Assembly (NCBI RefSeq): GCF_000948285.1
Contig: NZ_JYBP01000003.1
Span: forward strand, 1,736,001 to 1,800,000
Direction: 5' to 3'
DNA from: Geobacillus kaustophilus
GTDB taxonomy: Bacteria; Bacillota; Bacilli; Bacillales; Anoxybacillaceae
DNA length: 64,000 nt
In this document: positions 48,900 through 57,468 of the stretch, piece by piece
Layout: each line of letters starts with the position of its first letter
How positions within the stretch are numbered: the first letter of the stretch is position 1
Notes under the pieces: generated by a model
Seen by the model: only the letters and a program-made list of their open reading frames with translations
Told to the model about the DNA's origin: nothing
The model's database searches: none
Program-made: the position numbers and the translations under genes

Positions 48900-49647
48900 A
48901 AAACGCCCCCTCCTTCAATCGCCGGTAGAGCGCCTCGCGCAGCCGCTCAAGCTGTACATCGACGCTCGCCTCGATGCGCCCAAACGGCGTCTCCACGACA
49001 CAGCCATATTCAGGAAGCGCATCGTCCGGGTAGATGAATAGATCAACGCGATGCGGAAAAACAGATTTCAGCAGCTCTTTTTGCTCCGCCACCGCTTCGT
49101 AGCAATGCGGATGCACGTGAACGGCCACTTCCGTTTGCCGGCGCACTTCCTGCAGCGCTTGGTGCACGAGCGGCAAAAAAGCGTTTCGATCGCCCTCAAG
49201 CGCGGCGCCGATAATGCGTTCGGCCGCTTTTAACGCCACATCAAGCATCGTCTCGGCTGACGATTCGATGCGAGCGTAAAATTCGGTGTTCGCTCGTTCC
49301 GCCAAGCGGCGGGCTTGCTCGATCAACGCGCGGTGCTCGCTCAAGGCCTTCTCGCGCCCAGCCGCATAGCCGTCTTCATACCCGCGGGCGCGCGCTTCCT
49401 CGATGAGGCGCTCTTTCTCACGCTTCCATTCCTCTTTTTCGCGGACCAACTGCTCGCGCACCGATTCGTAATATTGCTCTGCCTGGCGGCGAAGCTTGGC
49501 TGCTTCTTCCTTGGCGGCGGCGACCGCTTCCATCTCCCGCTGCCGATCATCGACGGACGATGGAAGATCGGAAACATGGCGCTGCACGACGATCGTCTTT
49601 TTCCCAGCGCGCGCCGCCAATTTCGGCGCTTTAATGACGTTAGACAA
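48877..49647 (-). CDS. fliH: Flagellar assembly protein FliH
   Basis: A 256-residue FliH, regulator of FliI, with a Glu/Arg-rich coiled coil (about 40-105) followed by the E-subunit-like C-terminal domain (LDVALKAAERIIGAAL...VHVHPHCYEAV). I prefer TTG 49647, nine bases after GGGAGGAG and giving MSNVIKAP like homologues; ATG 49656 abuts the SD. It overlaps fliG by eight bases and fliI by 23. Confidence 0.92.
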   Translation of the reverse strand: MSNVIKAPKLAARAGKKTIVVQRHVSDLPSSVDDRQREMEAVAAAKEEAAKLRRQAEQYYESVREQLVREKEEWKREKERLIEEARARGYEDGYAAGREKALSEHRALIEQARRLAERANTEFYARIESSAETMLDVALKAAERIIGAALEGDRNAFLPLVHQALQEVRRQTEVAVHVHPHCYEAVAEQKELLKSVFPHRVDLFIYPDDALPEYGCVVETPFGRIEASVDVQLERLREALYRRLKEGAFSELAGAS

Positions 49648-50659
49648 TAATATCATCTCCTCCCCCGCGAGCGATGACGATTTCTCCGGCCTCTTCGAGA
49701 CGGCGGATCACGGCGACGATGCGCGATTGGGCCTCCTCGACATCGCGCAGCCGGACTGGCCCCATATATTCCATTTCTTCTTTGAACGTCTCGGCCATTC
49801 TTGTCGACATGTTGCGGAAAATAATGTTTTTCACTTCGTCGCTCGCTACTTTCAGCGCCAGCATGAGATCGTTGTTGTCCACCTCGCGGATGACGCGCTG
49901 AATGGCGCGGTGGTCGAGCGTCACGATATCTTCAAAGACAAACATCCGTTTTTTAATTTCCTCGGCCAGTTCCGGGTCTTGGATTTCCAAGGCATCCAAA
50001 ATCGTTCGCTCCGTGCTCCGGTCGACTTGGTTCAGCACTTCAACAACCGCCTCAATTCCGCCGGCTTGCGTGTAATCTTGCACGACGGTCGCAGACAGCC
50101 GCCGCTCCAAAATTTGCTCAACTTCGTTGATGATCTCCGGCGATGTGCTGTCCATCAGCGCGATGCGCCGGGCGACATCCGCTTGCATTTCCTGCGGCAG
50201 CGCCGATAAAATTTGCCCCGCCTGTGCCGGCTCCAAATATGAAAGAATCAGAGCGATTGTTTGCGGATGTTCATTTTGAATGAAGTTTAACAGCTGCATC
50301 GGATCGGCTTTGCGGGCGAAATCAAACGGCCGCACCATCAGCGCTGATGTCAGGCGGTTGATGATCTGCATCGCCTTATCTGGGCCGAGCGCTTTTTCAA
50401 GCACTTCTTTCGCATAGGCGATGCCGCCTTGGGCGATGTAATCTTGCGCCAAGGCGAGCTGTCGAAACTCTTCAAGCACTTCCTCTTTTTGTTCAGCCGG
50501 CACTTGACGGACATTGGAAATTTCTAACGTCAGCTTCTCGATCTCTTCCTCGGATAAATGTTTATAGACAGAGGCTGACACATCCGGGCCGAGGGAAATA
50601 AGCAGGATGGCTGCTTTTTGCCTGCCCGACAGCCCGCCTTTTCGTTCGCGCTTTGCCAT
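49640..50659 (-). CDS. fliG: Flagellar motor switch protein FliG
   Basis: A 339-residue torque-generating C-ring protein. Armadillo domains contain EHPQTIALILSYLEPAQAGQIL (middle-domain EHPQ motif) and the C-terminal charged helix EEIKKRMFVFEDIVTLDHRAIQRVIREVDNNDLMLALK that meets the stator. It ends GGGDDIIV like B. subtilis FliG. Confidence 0.98.
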   Translation of the reverse strand: MAKRERKGGLSGRQKAAILLISLGPDVSASVYKHLSEEEIEKLTLEISNVRQVPAEQKEEVLEEFRQLALAQDYIAQGGIAYAKEVLEKALGPDKAMQIINRLTSALMVRPFDFARKADPMQLLNFIQNEHPQTIALILSYLEPAQAGQILSALPQEMQADVARRIALMDSTSPEIINEVEQILERRLSATVVQDYTQAGGIEAVVEVLNQVDRSTERTILDALEIQDPELAEEIKKRMFVFEDIVTLDHRAIQRVIREVDNNDLMLALKVASDEVKNIIFRNMSTRMAETFKEEMEYMGPVRLRDVEEAQSRIVAVIRRLEEAGEIVIARGGGDDIIV

Positions 50660-50671
50660 ACGCCGTTCCCC

Positions 50672-52258
50672 CTACTCTTCCGATAGCCACGTTTTTAATA
50701 GTTTTGCAAATTCATCCGGCTTTTCTTTCGCCAGCCGCTCCAGCTGTCGGCGGCGCAACGCTGCCTCTGTCTCCGGCGGCTCCGGCAAATCCGGCTCCGT
50801 CGAAAGCGGCGGAGTGAACAAGCGTTCTTCTTCCTCTTCCTCGTCTTCATAGCGGCGGCGCAGCCAGAGGAACAACAGCAAAGCAACGAGGAGCAGCGCC
50901 CCTGCACCGGCCGCATACCACCACCACGCCGGCCGGTCCGGCGCTGATTCGGTGAATGTCGGCTTGCCGTTGAATTTTTGCACCGAAACGACGATGCGGT
51001 TGTTGATGTCTTGATCAGTGAGCGTTTGCGCCTCGCTTTTGTCAATTGACGTCCGAACGATCGTTCCTAGCAGTTTTTGAATATCATTGACCGTCTCGGG
51101 CGGCAGCGAGTTCGGATCATTAGGGTCAGGCGGCTCGACCATCACTTGGATGCCTAGGTCGCGGATTTTATATGGACTTTCGACGATTTGCTTTTTGATT
51201 TTGTTTACCTCGTTGTTGATCGTCTCTTCGGTTCGTTCATAGTTGCCGTTTGTTGCGCCGTTTGCATTTTGATAGCCCGGCACTTCGTTCGCGCCCGTTC
51301 CAGCGGCGCCTCCGGGCGGCGCACCGCTCCCGGAGTACGTCTCTTTAATGCGCTGAACGCTGACGGCAATGCCCTCATTGTTTTTCTCATCAACCGGGGC
51401 GACTAAGTTTTCTTCCCGCTTTTCTTGCGTAAAGTCAATGTCGGCCGTCACGGAAACGACGACTTTATCCTGCCCCATCATCGTGCCGAGCAGTTGCTGC
51501 ACCTGGCGCTGAATGTCGCGCTCGATCTGCTTTTTGATTTGCTGCTGCGAGGCGAATGTTGCCCCTCTCGAATTTTCTCCATCATTTTTCAAATCAAAAT
51601 ACTCAAAAAACTGATTCATAATGACGATATTATCTGTAGAGAGATTCGGAACACTTTTGGCGACGAGATGATAGAGCGCTTTGATTTGCTCGTCGCTGAA
51701 TTGATAGCCCGGCTTCGTCTTCAGCACGATCGAAGCCGAGGCTTCCCCTTTCTCATCGGAAACGAATACGCTCGGTTGCGGAAGGTTGATCATGACTTTG
51801 GCGTCCTCGACGCCGTCGATCGTCTTGATTAAGTTGGCGAGCTCCGTTTGCATCGCCTTTAGCTTCACCATATTAAACTCGTTATCCGTCATGCCGAAGC
51901 TCGCGTTTTGGCCGAAAAATGAATAGTCAATGACTCCACTGTTCGGGATGCCTTCAGCAGCGAGCTCGACTTTCAGCGCGTCCACTTGCTCTTTCGGCAC
52001 TTTGATCGTCGTCCCGCCGTCTGCCACTTCGGCCGGAACGCCGCGCTGGTCAAGCGTTGCTTTAATTTGCCCCGCTTCTTGCGGCGACAAATTGCTGTAG
52101 AGGGGCACCATTTCCGTCCTTGTGGCGAAAAAGACGCCGACGCCAACGACCAACAGCACGGCCGCTGCCGCAGTGAGCACGAGCCATTTCTGTTTTTTTG
52201 TCCGTTCCTGCCAAAACGCGCGAGCGCGGCTCCACCACTCTTTCCATTTCCTTCTCAT
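50672..52258 (-). CDS. fliF: Flagellar MS-ring protein FliF
   Basis: A 528-residue protein with two transmembrane helices (about 23-45 and 435-460) and a large periplasm-side ring-building part in between, including TEMVPLYSNLSPQEAGQIKATLDQRGVPAEV. The C-terminal cytoplasmic tail, after an EDEEEEEE stretch, binds FliG. ATG 52258 follows GGGGGAATTGT. Confidence 0.97.
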   Translation of the reverse strand: MRRKWKEWWSRARAFWQERTKKQKWLVLTAAAAVLLVVGVGVFFATRTEMVPLYSNLSPQEAGQIKATLDQRGVPAEVADGGTTIKVPKEQVDALKVELAAEGIPNSGVIDYSFFGQNASFGMTDNEFNMVKLKAMQTELANLIKTIDGVEDAKVMINLPQPSVFVSDEKGEASASIVLKTKPGYQFSDEQIKALYHLVAKSVPNLSTDNIVIMNQFFEYFDLKNDGENSRGATFASQQQIKKQIERDIQRQVQQLLGTMMGQDKVVVSVTADIDFTQEKREENLVAPVDEKNNEGIAVSVQRIKETYSGSGAPPGGAAGTGANEVPGYQNANGATNGNYERTEETINNEVNKIKKQIVESPYKIRDLGIQVMVEPPDPNDPNSLPPETVNDIQKLLGTIVRTSIDKSEAQTLTDQDINNRIVVSVQKFNGKPTFTESAPDRPAWWWYAAGAGALLLVALLLFLWLRRRYEDEEEEEERLFTPPLSTEPDLPEPPETEAALRRRQLERLAKEKPDEFAKLLKTWLSEE

Positions 52259-52284
52259 ACAATTCCCCCGATGATCCAATACCT

Positions 52285-52309
52285 GCCGCCATAGCGCAAC
52301 GATGGCGGC
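52285..52309 (-). other. GC-rich hairpin in the fliE-fliF gap
   Basis: GCCGCCAT and its complement ATGGCGGC surround a nine-base loop, 30 bases before fliF. No T-run follows. It may stabilise or process the mRNA; nothing shows termination. Confidence 0.55.
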
Positions 52310-52339
52310 GGCTTCCGTATGTAGTGCGGTTCGTTTCCG

Positions 52340-52636
52340 CTACAATGGCATGCGCATCATTTCTTGATATGCCTCGATCGCTTTGTTGCGGATCTCCAGC
52401 GTCAGCTGCAACGTGATGCTCGCTTTTTGCGCGGCGATCATCACATCATGCAACTGAACGCTCTCCCCGCGAACGAGCTTTTCCGTCAGCGCATCGGCTT
52501 GAATTTGCGCTTCGTTCACGCGGTTGAGCGCCTCTTTGAAAAATGCGGCGAATTGCTTTTGCGCCTCAGCCGGCTTCGCTGGGGGCGAAACGGCGGAAGA
52601 CATCATCAGCCCAATGCGACTTGCTCCATCAATCAT
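52340..52636 (-). CDS. fliE: Flagellar MS-ring/rod junction protein FliE
   Basis: A 98-residue helical protein with FFKEALNRVNEAQIQADALTEKLVRGESVQLHDVMIAAQKASITLQLTLEIRNKAIEAYQEMMRM, the complete FliE fold. It joins the rod to the MS-ring and is exported early. Confidence 0.96.
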   Translation of the reverse strand: MIDGASRIGLMMSSAVSPPAKPAEAQKQFAAFFKEALNRVNEAQIQADALTEKLVRGESVQLHDVMIAAQKASITLQLTLEIRNKAIEAYQEMMRMPL

Positions 52637-52655
52637 CGTTTATCCCCCTCGCATG

Positions 52656-53108
52656 CTATTTCCCGATCTCGAGCGCCTTCATGAGCATTCCTTTTGAAGC
52701 ATTCAACACCGTAACGTTCGCCTCATACGAACGCGTTGCCCCGATCAAGTCCACCATTTCTTTCAGCGGGTCGACGTTTGGCAGACGCACATAGCCATCG
52801 GCGCCCGCATCCGGGTGATTCGGGTCGTAGACGAGTTTAAACGGCGCCGGATCATCGACAATTTCGCGCACCCGCACTCCACCGTCCACCGCGTCGGCAC
52901 GGCTGAGCGCAGCCTGCAAATAGCCCGAAAACAACCCGCTGCGCGGTTCGATGATGACCATTTTGCGGCGGTACGGCTCCCACTGGCCGTTGACAAGGCG
53001 GGCGCGCGTCGTATCGGCGTTGGCGATATTGGAGGCAATCACGTCCATGCGCAACCGCTGGGCGGTCAACGCCGAAGCCGAAATGTTTAGACTTTGAAAC
53101 AAAGACAC
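52656..53108 (-). CDS. flgC: Flagellar basal-body rod protein FlgC
   Basis: A 150-residue proximal rod protein. Opens MSLFQSLNISASALTAQRLRMDVIASNIANADTTR and closes in a coiled segment EMVDLIGATRSYEANVTVLNASKGMLMKALEIGK. GTG start (53108) with GGAGGGAAATAACGG upstream. Confidence 0.96.
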   Translation of the reverse strand: MSLFQSLNISASALTAQRLRMDVIASNIANADTTRARLVNGQWEPYRRKMVIIEPRSGLFSGYLQAALSRADAVDGGVRVREIVDDPAPFKLVYDPNHPDAGADGYVRLPNVDPLKEMVDLIGATRSYEANVTVLNASKGMLMKALEIGK

Positions 53109-53111
53109 CCG

Positions 53112-53501
53112 TTATTTCCCTCCTTTAATCACAGTTTTCAACGTGGTAAATTTGCCGTTGAGCCGCTCGATTAAGGCATTGTAATAAATTTGGTTTTCTG
53201 CTAGTTTTGACATTTCTTGATCGATATCGACACTGTTTCCATTATGATTGTAACTCACCGTTGTGTCCGTCGTCACGATGATTTTTCCGTTTTGTTCGTT
53301 TGGAAACGAAAAATGCTTCGGATTCGTCCGTTTGGCCTCAAGCCGAAACGCCCGTTCCAATTCAGCCTGAAAGCGCACATCTTTCGCCTTATAGCCCGGC
53401 GTATCGGCGTTGGCGATGTTGTCGGCGATCGCCTGTTGGCGAAGCGCAGCGTAGCGAAGCCCTTGTTCAAGCCAACCGATCGTCGCTGAAAAGAGCGCCA
53501 A
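53112..53501 (-). CDS. flgB: Flagellar basal-body rod protein FlgB
   Basis: A 129-residue rod protein and first gene of the fla/che operon. The start is TTG 53501 (MALFSATIGWLEQGLRYAALRQQAIADNIANADTPGYK), six bases after AAGAGGGG, giving exactly the B. subtilis length; an upstream in-frame extension has no ribosome site. Confidence 0.95.
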   Translation of the reverse strand: MALFSATIGWLEQGLRYAALRQQAIADNIANADTPGYKAKDVRFQAELERAFRLEAKRTNPKHFSFPNEQNGKIIVTTDTTVSYNHNGNSVDIDQEMSKLAENQIYYNALIERLNGKFTTLKTVIKGGK

Positions 53502-53520
53502 TGGAATCCCCTCTTTTCTC

Positions 53521-53604
53521 CTATTTTTCGACAATTTCTGCTAGTTTTCATTTTACGGGAAAGAAAACCCAATGTATAGCCGGAACTTGGTACTATTTTT
53601 CGAC
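53521..53604. repeat. Paired 12-bp direct repeats upstream of flgB
   Basis: CTATTTTTCGAC (plus strand) occurs at 53521-53532 and again at 53593-53604, flanking the candidate fla/che promoter. Nine bases, ACGATGCCA, also repeat at 53603-53611 and 53622-53630. These may be operator half-sites. Confidence 0.5.
53550..53578 (-). promoter_or_regulatory. Candidate sigma-A promoter of the fla/che operon
   Basis: TATACA (53573-53578), 17-base spacer, TAAAAT (53550-53555) on the minus strand: 4/6 and 5/6 matches. It ends about 49 bases before the flgB start. No clear sigma-D promoter (TAAA-N15-GCCGATAT) is visible, unlike B. subtilis, where one drives this operon. Confidence 0.5.
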
Positions 53605-53647
53605 GATGCCATTACAGAAAAACGATGCCAAAGATATTTGTCAACAC

Positions 53648-53683
53648 AAAAAACCCGCCGGGCCAAAATACCCAGCGGGCTTA
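53648..53683 (-). terminator. Terminator of codY operon
   Basis: CCCGCTGGG pairs with CCCGGCGGG (one wobble) and is followed by TTTTTT on the minus strand, just after the codY stop. A strong intrinsic terminator isolating fla/che from codY. Confidence 0.88.
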
Positions 53684-53697
53684 GGCGGCTGCGCCGC

Positions 53698-54477
53698 TCA
53701 GCTCGATTTCAATTTTTCAAGTTCGCTTAAAAACTTGTCGTTCAATACTTTAATGTACGTTCCTTTCATGCCGAGTGAACGCGATTCGATCACGCCGGCG
53801 CTTTCCAGTTTGCGCAGAGCATTGACGATGACCGAGCGGGTAATGCCGACGCGGTCGGCGATTTTGCTCGCGACAAGCAGCCCTTCCGTTCCGTCAAGCT
53901 CCTCAAAAATGTGTTCGATCGCCTCAAGCTCGCTGTAAGAAAGGGAGCTGATCGCCATTTGCACGACCGCCTTGCTGCGCGCTTCCTCTTCAATTTCTTC
54001 CGCCTTTTCACGCAAAATTTCCATGCCGACGACCGTTGCTCCGTATTCAGCCAAAATGAGATCGTCATTGTCAAACTCGCGGTCAAGGCGCGACAAAATG
54101 AGCGTGCCGAGCCGCTCGCCCCCGCCGTTGATCGGTACAATCGTCGTCAAGCCGGTTTTGAACAAGTCACGATTTTCCACTGGAAACGCCGTATATTCGC
54201 TATTAATATCAATATTAGGAGACGTTTCCGTAATGTTGAACAAGTTTTTCGTGTATTCTTCCGGAAACTGGCGCTCCTCCAGCATCCGCTTCATCCGTTC
54301 GTTTTCAATCGATTGTTTAATGGCGAATCCAAGCAGCTTGCCGCGGCGGCTGACGACAAACACATTGGCTTCAATCACTTCGCAAAGCGTTTCGGCCATT
54401 TCTTTAAAATTGACCGGCCGCCCGGCCGCCTTTTGCAACATGGCATTGATTTTCCGCGTTTTCTCTAACAAGTTCAT
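53698..54477 (-). CDS. codY: GTP- and isoleucine-sensing transcriptional repressor CodY
   Basis: A 259-residue global nutrient regulator, same length as in B. subtilis. N-terminal GAF domain (about 1-155) binding branched-chain amino acids, and a C-terminal winged helix-turn-helix ([26 protein letters not shown]). ATG 54477 lies nine bases after GGAGGAG. CodY represses the fla/che operon directly in B. subtilis; the operon lies immediately downstream here. Confidence 0.97.
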   Translation of the reverse strand: MNLLEKTRKINAMLQKAAGRPVNFKEMAETLCEVIEANVFVVSRRGKLLGFAIKQSIENERMKRMLEERQFPEEYTKNLFNITETSPNIDINSEYTAFPVENRDLFKTGLTTIVPINGGGERLGTLILSRLDREFDNDDLILAEYGATVVGMEILREKAEEIEEEARSKAVVQMAISSLSYSELEAIEHIFEELDGTEGLLVASKIADRVGITRSVIVNALRKLESAGVIESRSLGMKGTYIKVLNDKFLSELEKLKSS

Positions 54478-54493
54478 GGATTTCATCTCCTCC

Positions 54494-55888
54494 TCATAAA
54501 ATAAACTCGCTTAAATCTTTGTTTTTGATGATGCTGCCGAGTTTTTGCTCGACATATTGCGGTGTGATGACGACCTTGTCGATTCCGATGTCCGGCGCCT
54601 CAAACAGCAAGTCTTCCAGCAGTTTTTCCAAAATCGTGTGCAACCGGCGCGCACCGATGTTGTCGGTCGCCTGGTTTACTTCAAATGCCACCTCGGCAAT
54701 CTTACGAATAGCATCGTCAGAAAATTCAAGACTTATACCTTCCGTTGCCAAAAGAGCTTGATATTGTTTAATGAGCGCGTTATTCGGCTCGACTAATATT
54801 CTTACGAAATCGTCGACCGAAAGTTTCGCAAGCTCGACGCGGATCGGGAAACGGCCTTGCAGCTCAGGGATCAAATCCGACGGCTTCGCCATATGGAACG
54901 CGCCGGCGGCGATGAATAAAATGTGGTCCGTTTTCACCGGGCCGTACTTCGTCATGACGGTCGACCCTTCAACAATTGGCAAAATGTCGCGCTGCACTCC
55001 TTCGCGCGAGACGTCGGCCGAGCCGGACACCGCTCCGCTGCGGGCGATTTTGTCGATTTCATCGATAAAAATGATGCCGGACTGCTCAGCGAGGCGGACG
55101 GCCTCTTGCGTCACTTCATCCATGTCGATCAGCTTTTGCGCTTCCTCGTTGATGAGCACTTTGCGCGCTTCACTCACTTTGAGACGCCGCTTTTTGCGCC
55201 GCTTCGGCATGAGGCTGCTTAACGCATCCTGCATGTTCATCCCCATCTGCTCAATGCCTGCCCCTTGCAAAAAGTCAAACCATAACGGCGTCTGTTCCTC
55301 GATTTCAATCGTCACCATCTCGTTTTCCAACTGCCCGTTTGCCAACTGCCAAGCAACTTGGCGCCGCTTTTGTTCCACCTGTTCATCCTCATGGCTGTAA
55401 CTGCTGTCCGCTTGGGCTCCTTGACCACCAAACAGCAGCTCAAGCGGATTTTTGATTGTCTGCTTTGGCTTGCCGGGAACGAGCAGTTCAACAAGCCGCT
55501 TGTTCGCCTGCTGTTCAGCCCTGTCTTTCACTTCGTTCATTTTTCGTTCTTTCACGAGCCTGACTGACGTTTCCACCAAATCGCGCACCATCGATTCGAC
55601 GTCGCGTCCAACATAACCGACTTCGGTGAATTTCGTCGCTTCGACTTTGATGAACGGGGCGCCGACGAGTTTGGCGAGCCGGCGGGCGATCTCCGTCTTC
55701 CCGACCCCGGTCGGGCCGATCATTAAAATGTTTTTCGGCATCACTTCATCGCGCAATTTTTCATCGAGCAAACTGCGGCGATATCGGTTGCGAAGCGCGA
55801 TCGCCACCGCCTTTTTTGCCTCTTTTTGCCCGACGATGAACTGATCGAGTTTTTCGACAATCTGCCGTGGAGTCAACGTTTCCGCCAT
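54494..55888 (-). CDS. hslU: HslU (ClpY) AAA+ unfoldase of the HslUV protease
   Basis: A 464-residue ATPase with Walker [10 protein letters not shown] (Lys64), Walker [12 protein letters not shown], the pore motif GYVGRD and an I-domain (about 110-230). The C-terminus [12 protein letters not shown] inserts into HslV. ATG 55888 is chosen (MAETLTPRQ); an adjacent ATG at 55891 adds a residue. Confidence 0.97.
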   Translation of the reverse strand: MAETLTPRQIVEKLDQFIVGQKEAKKAVAIALRNRYRRSLLDEKLRDEVMPKNILMIGPTGVGKTEIARRLAKLVGAPFIKVEATKFTEVGYVGRDVESMVRDLVETSVRLVKERKMNEVKDRAEQQANKRLVELLVPGKPKQTIKNPLELLFGGQGAQADSSYSHEDEQVEQKRRQVAWQLANGQLENEMVTIEIEEQTPLWFDFLQGAGIEQMGMNMQDALSSLMPKRRKKRRLKVSEARKVLINEEAQKLIDMDEVTQEAVRLAEQSGIIFIDEIDKIARSGAVSGSADVSREGVQRDILPIVEGSTVMTKYGPVKTDHILFIAAGAFHMAKPSDLIPELQGRFPIRVELAKLSVDDFVRILVEPNNALIKQYQALLATEGISLEFSDDAIRKIAEVAFEVNQATDNIGARRLHTILEKLLEDLLFEAPDIGIDKVVITPQYVEQKLGSIIKNKDLSEFIL

Positions 55889-55905
55889 CATCGGCCTCCT
55901 CCTTT

Positions 55906-56451
55906 TTACAGCTCTTCGACAATAATATGGCCGTTCGTATAAACGCAAATGTCAGCGGCGATTTCGAGCGCCGCCTTGGCAATCTCCTTCGCGGTCATCG
56001 AGCCGCCGGCGTACTTCTTCAACGCACGCCCAGCAGCCAACGCATACTGACCGCCCGAGCCGATGGCAAGCATGCCATCATCCGGCTCAATCACTTCGCC
56101 CGTGCCGGAGACAAGCAGCAAATGCTGTTTGTCCATAACAATGAGCATCGCCTCAAGGCGGCGCAGCACTTTATCGCTCCGCCACTCTTTCGCCAGCTCA
56201 ACCGCCGCGCGCGGCAAGTTGCCATTCCATTGTTCGAGCTTGCCTTCAAACATTTCAAAGAGCGTAAACGCGTCAGCGACGGAGCCGGCAAAACCGGCGA
56301 GCACGTTTCCTTGGAACAGCCGCCGCACTTTTTTTGCTGTATGCTTCATGACGACCGCATTGCCGAACGTCACTTGGCCGTCTCCAGCCATGGCGGATGC
56401 GCCGTTATGGCGGATGGCAAAAATTGTCGTCGCATGAAAGGCTCCCATCAT
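55906..56451 (-). CDS. hslV: HslV (ClpQ) protease subunit
   Basis: A proteasome-like peptidase of 181 residues (180 if the second ATG at 56448 is used). The N-terminus is (M)[16 protein letters not shown], with the usual [15 protein letters not shown] and [32 protein letters not shown]. subtilis ClpQ, reported as an N-terminal serine protease, starts MSSFHATT; here Gly-Ala replace the serines, leaving the TT pair as the only candidate nucleophile. It overlaps no neighbour and precedes hslU by 17 bases. Confidence 0.96.
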   Translation of the reverse strand: MMGAFHATTIFAIRHNGASAMAGDGQVTFGNAVVMKHTAKKVRRLFQGNVLAGFAGSVADAFTLFEMFEGKLEQWNGNLPRAAVELAKEWRSDKVLRRLEAMLIVMDKQHLLLVSGTGEVIEPDDGMLAIGSGGQYALAAGRALKKYAGGSMTAKEIAKAALEIAADICVYTNGHIIVEEL

Positions 56452-56471
56452 TCCCCCTCCTTGCCTGCGGG

Positions 56472-57374
56472 TTACGCCCGCGGATGCGCCTGCAAATAAA
56501 TATGCCGCAGCCGGTCTTTCGTTACATGTGTATACACTTGCGTCGATGACAAATGCGCATGACCGAGCAGTTCCTGCACCGAACGGAGATCGGCCCCTTC
56601 GTTGAGCAAATGAGTCGCAAACGTATGCCGAAGCACGTGCGGGCTGATGTTTTGCGTCAGCGCAGCGGCTTCGACGATCCGATCCAGAATATGGCGCACT
56701 CCCCGAGGCGTGAGCGGATTGCCTCGGGCGTTGACAAATAAATAGCGGTGGTCCGCCGGCAGCTTTCTTGTCAGTTCGCGTCGGCCCCTATGGATATACC
56801 GTTCAAGCGCTTCGCGGGCCGGACGGCCGAACGGAACGTAGCGCTGCTTGTTTCCTTTGCCGTGAATGAGCACGGTTTCCGCAACAAAATCGACATCAGA
56901 CAGCTGTATGTGACAACATTCACTAACCCGAGCGCCAGTCGCGTACAACAACTCAAGCAGCGCCGCATTGCGCTGGCCTAGGGCCGTATTTTCATCATTG
57001 ACAAAAAACAATGCTTCTAATTCTTTGGGATATAAAAAATTAGGAATTTTTTGCTCTTTTTTCGGCAGCGTCGCGAGCGCAAACGGATTTTCGGCCGCCC
57101 GCCCTTCGCGCAACAAAAACTTGTAAAAGCTGCGCAAACTCGAAATTTTGCGGGCGACCGAACGGCTGGCCAACTGTTGCTCGTATAGTTTCGTCAAATA
57201 TAAACGAACGTCGCTGTAGGACACTTCATCAAGCGCGCCGATTCCTTCCTCATCCATAAATCGGAAAAACTGCTCAATGTCACGCCGGTAACACACAATA
57301 GTATATTGTGAATAATTTTTCTCGATTTGTAAATATTCCATGAATAATTGTAACGCAAGTTTCGAATTCTCCAT
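56472..57374 (-). CDS. xerC: Tyrosine recombinase XerC (CodV)
   Basis: A 300-residue recombinase resolving chromosome dimers at dif with XerD. N-terminal SAM-like core-binding domain and C-terminal catalytic domain with Arg in [17 protein letters not shown], the GHA histidine and tyrosine in [11 protein letters not shown] 57374 follows GGGGTGAGGCG. It begins the xerC-hslVU-codY operon and has its own promoter; topA lies only 94 bases upstream. Confidence 0.96.
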   Translation of the reverse strand: MENSKLALQLFMEYLQIEKNYSQYTIVCYRRDIEQFFRFMDEEGIGALDEVSYSDVRLYLTKLYEQQLASRSVARKISSLRSFYKFLLREGRAAENPFALATLPKKEQKIPNFLYPKELEALFFVNDENTALGQRNAALLELLYATGARVSECCHIQLSDVDFVAETVLIHGKGNKQRYVPFGRPAREALERYIHRGRRELTRKLPADHRYLFVNARGNPLTPRGVRHILDRIVEAAALTQNISPHVLRHTFATHLLNEGADLRSVQELLGHAHLSSTQVYTHVTKDRLRHIYLQAHPRA

Positions 57375-57399
57375 CGCCTCACCCCGCAACAGCTACTAC

Positions 57400-57429
57400 A
57401 TCGTACCATATTCATCCGCATGAACGCAA
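57400..57429 (-). promoter_or_regulatory. Candidate promoter of xerC-hslVU-codY
   Basis: TTGCGT (57424-57429), 18-base spacer, TACGAT (57400-57405) with an extended TG on the minus strand. It is 26 bases before the xerC start in the short topA-xerC gap. Confidence 0.5.
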
Positions 57430-57468
57430 CTGTTTTTTATAAAATTCTGAATTGTATCCGATGCCTAT

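Noticed and set aside
53525-53560. Possible CodY box upstream of flgB
   Set aside because: Best alignment to AATTTTCWGAAAATT has about five mismatches, too weak to call, although CodY control is expected by analogy.
53616-53644. TTGACA right after the codY terminator as a fla/che promoter
   Set aside because: At 17 bases spacing the -10 would be TTTTCT (3/6); the TATACA/TAAAAT pair nearer flgB fits better.
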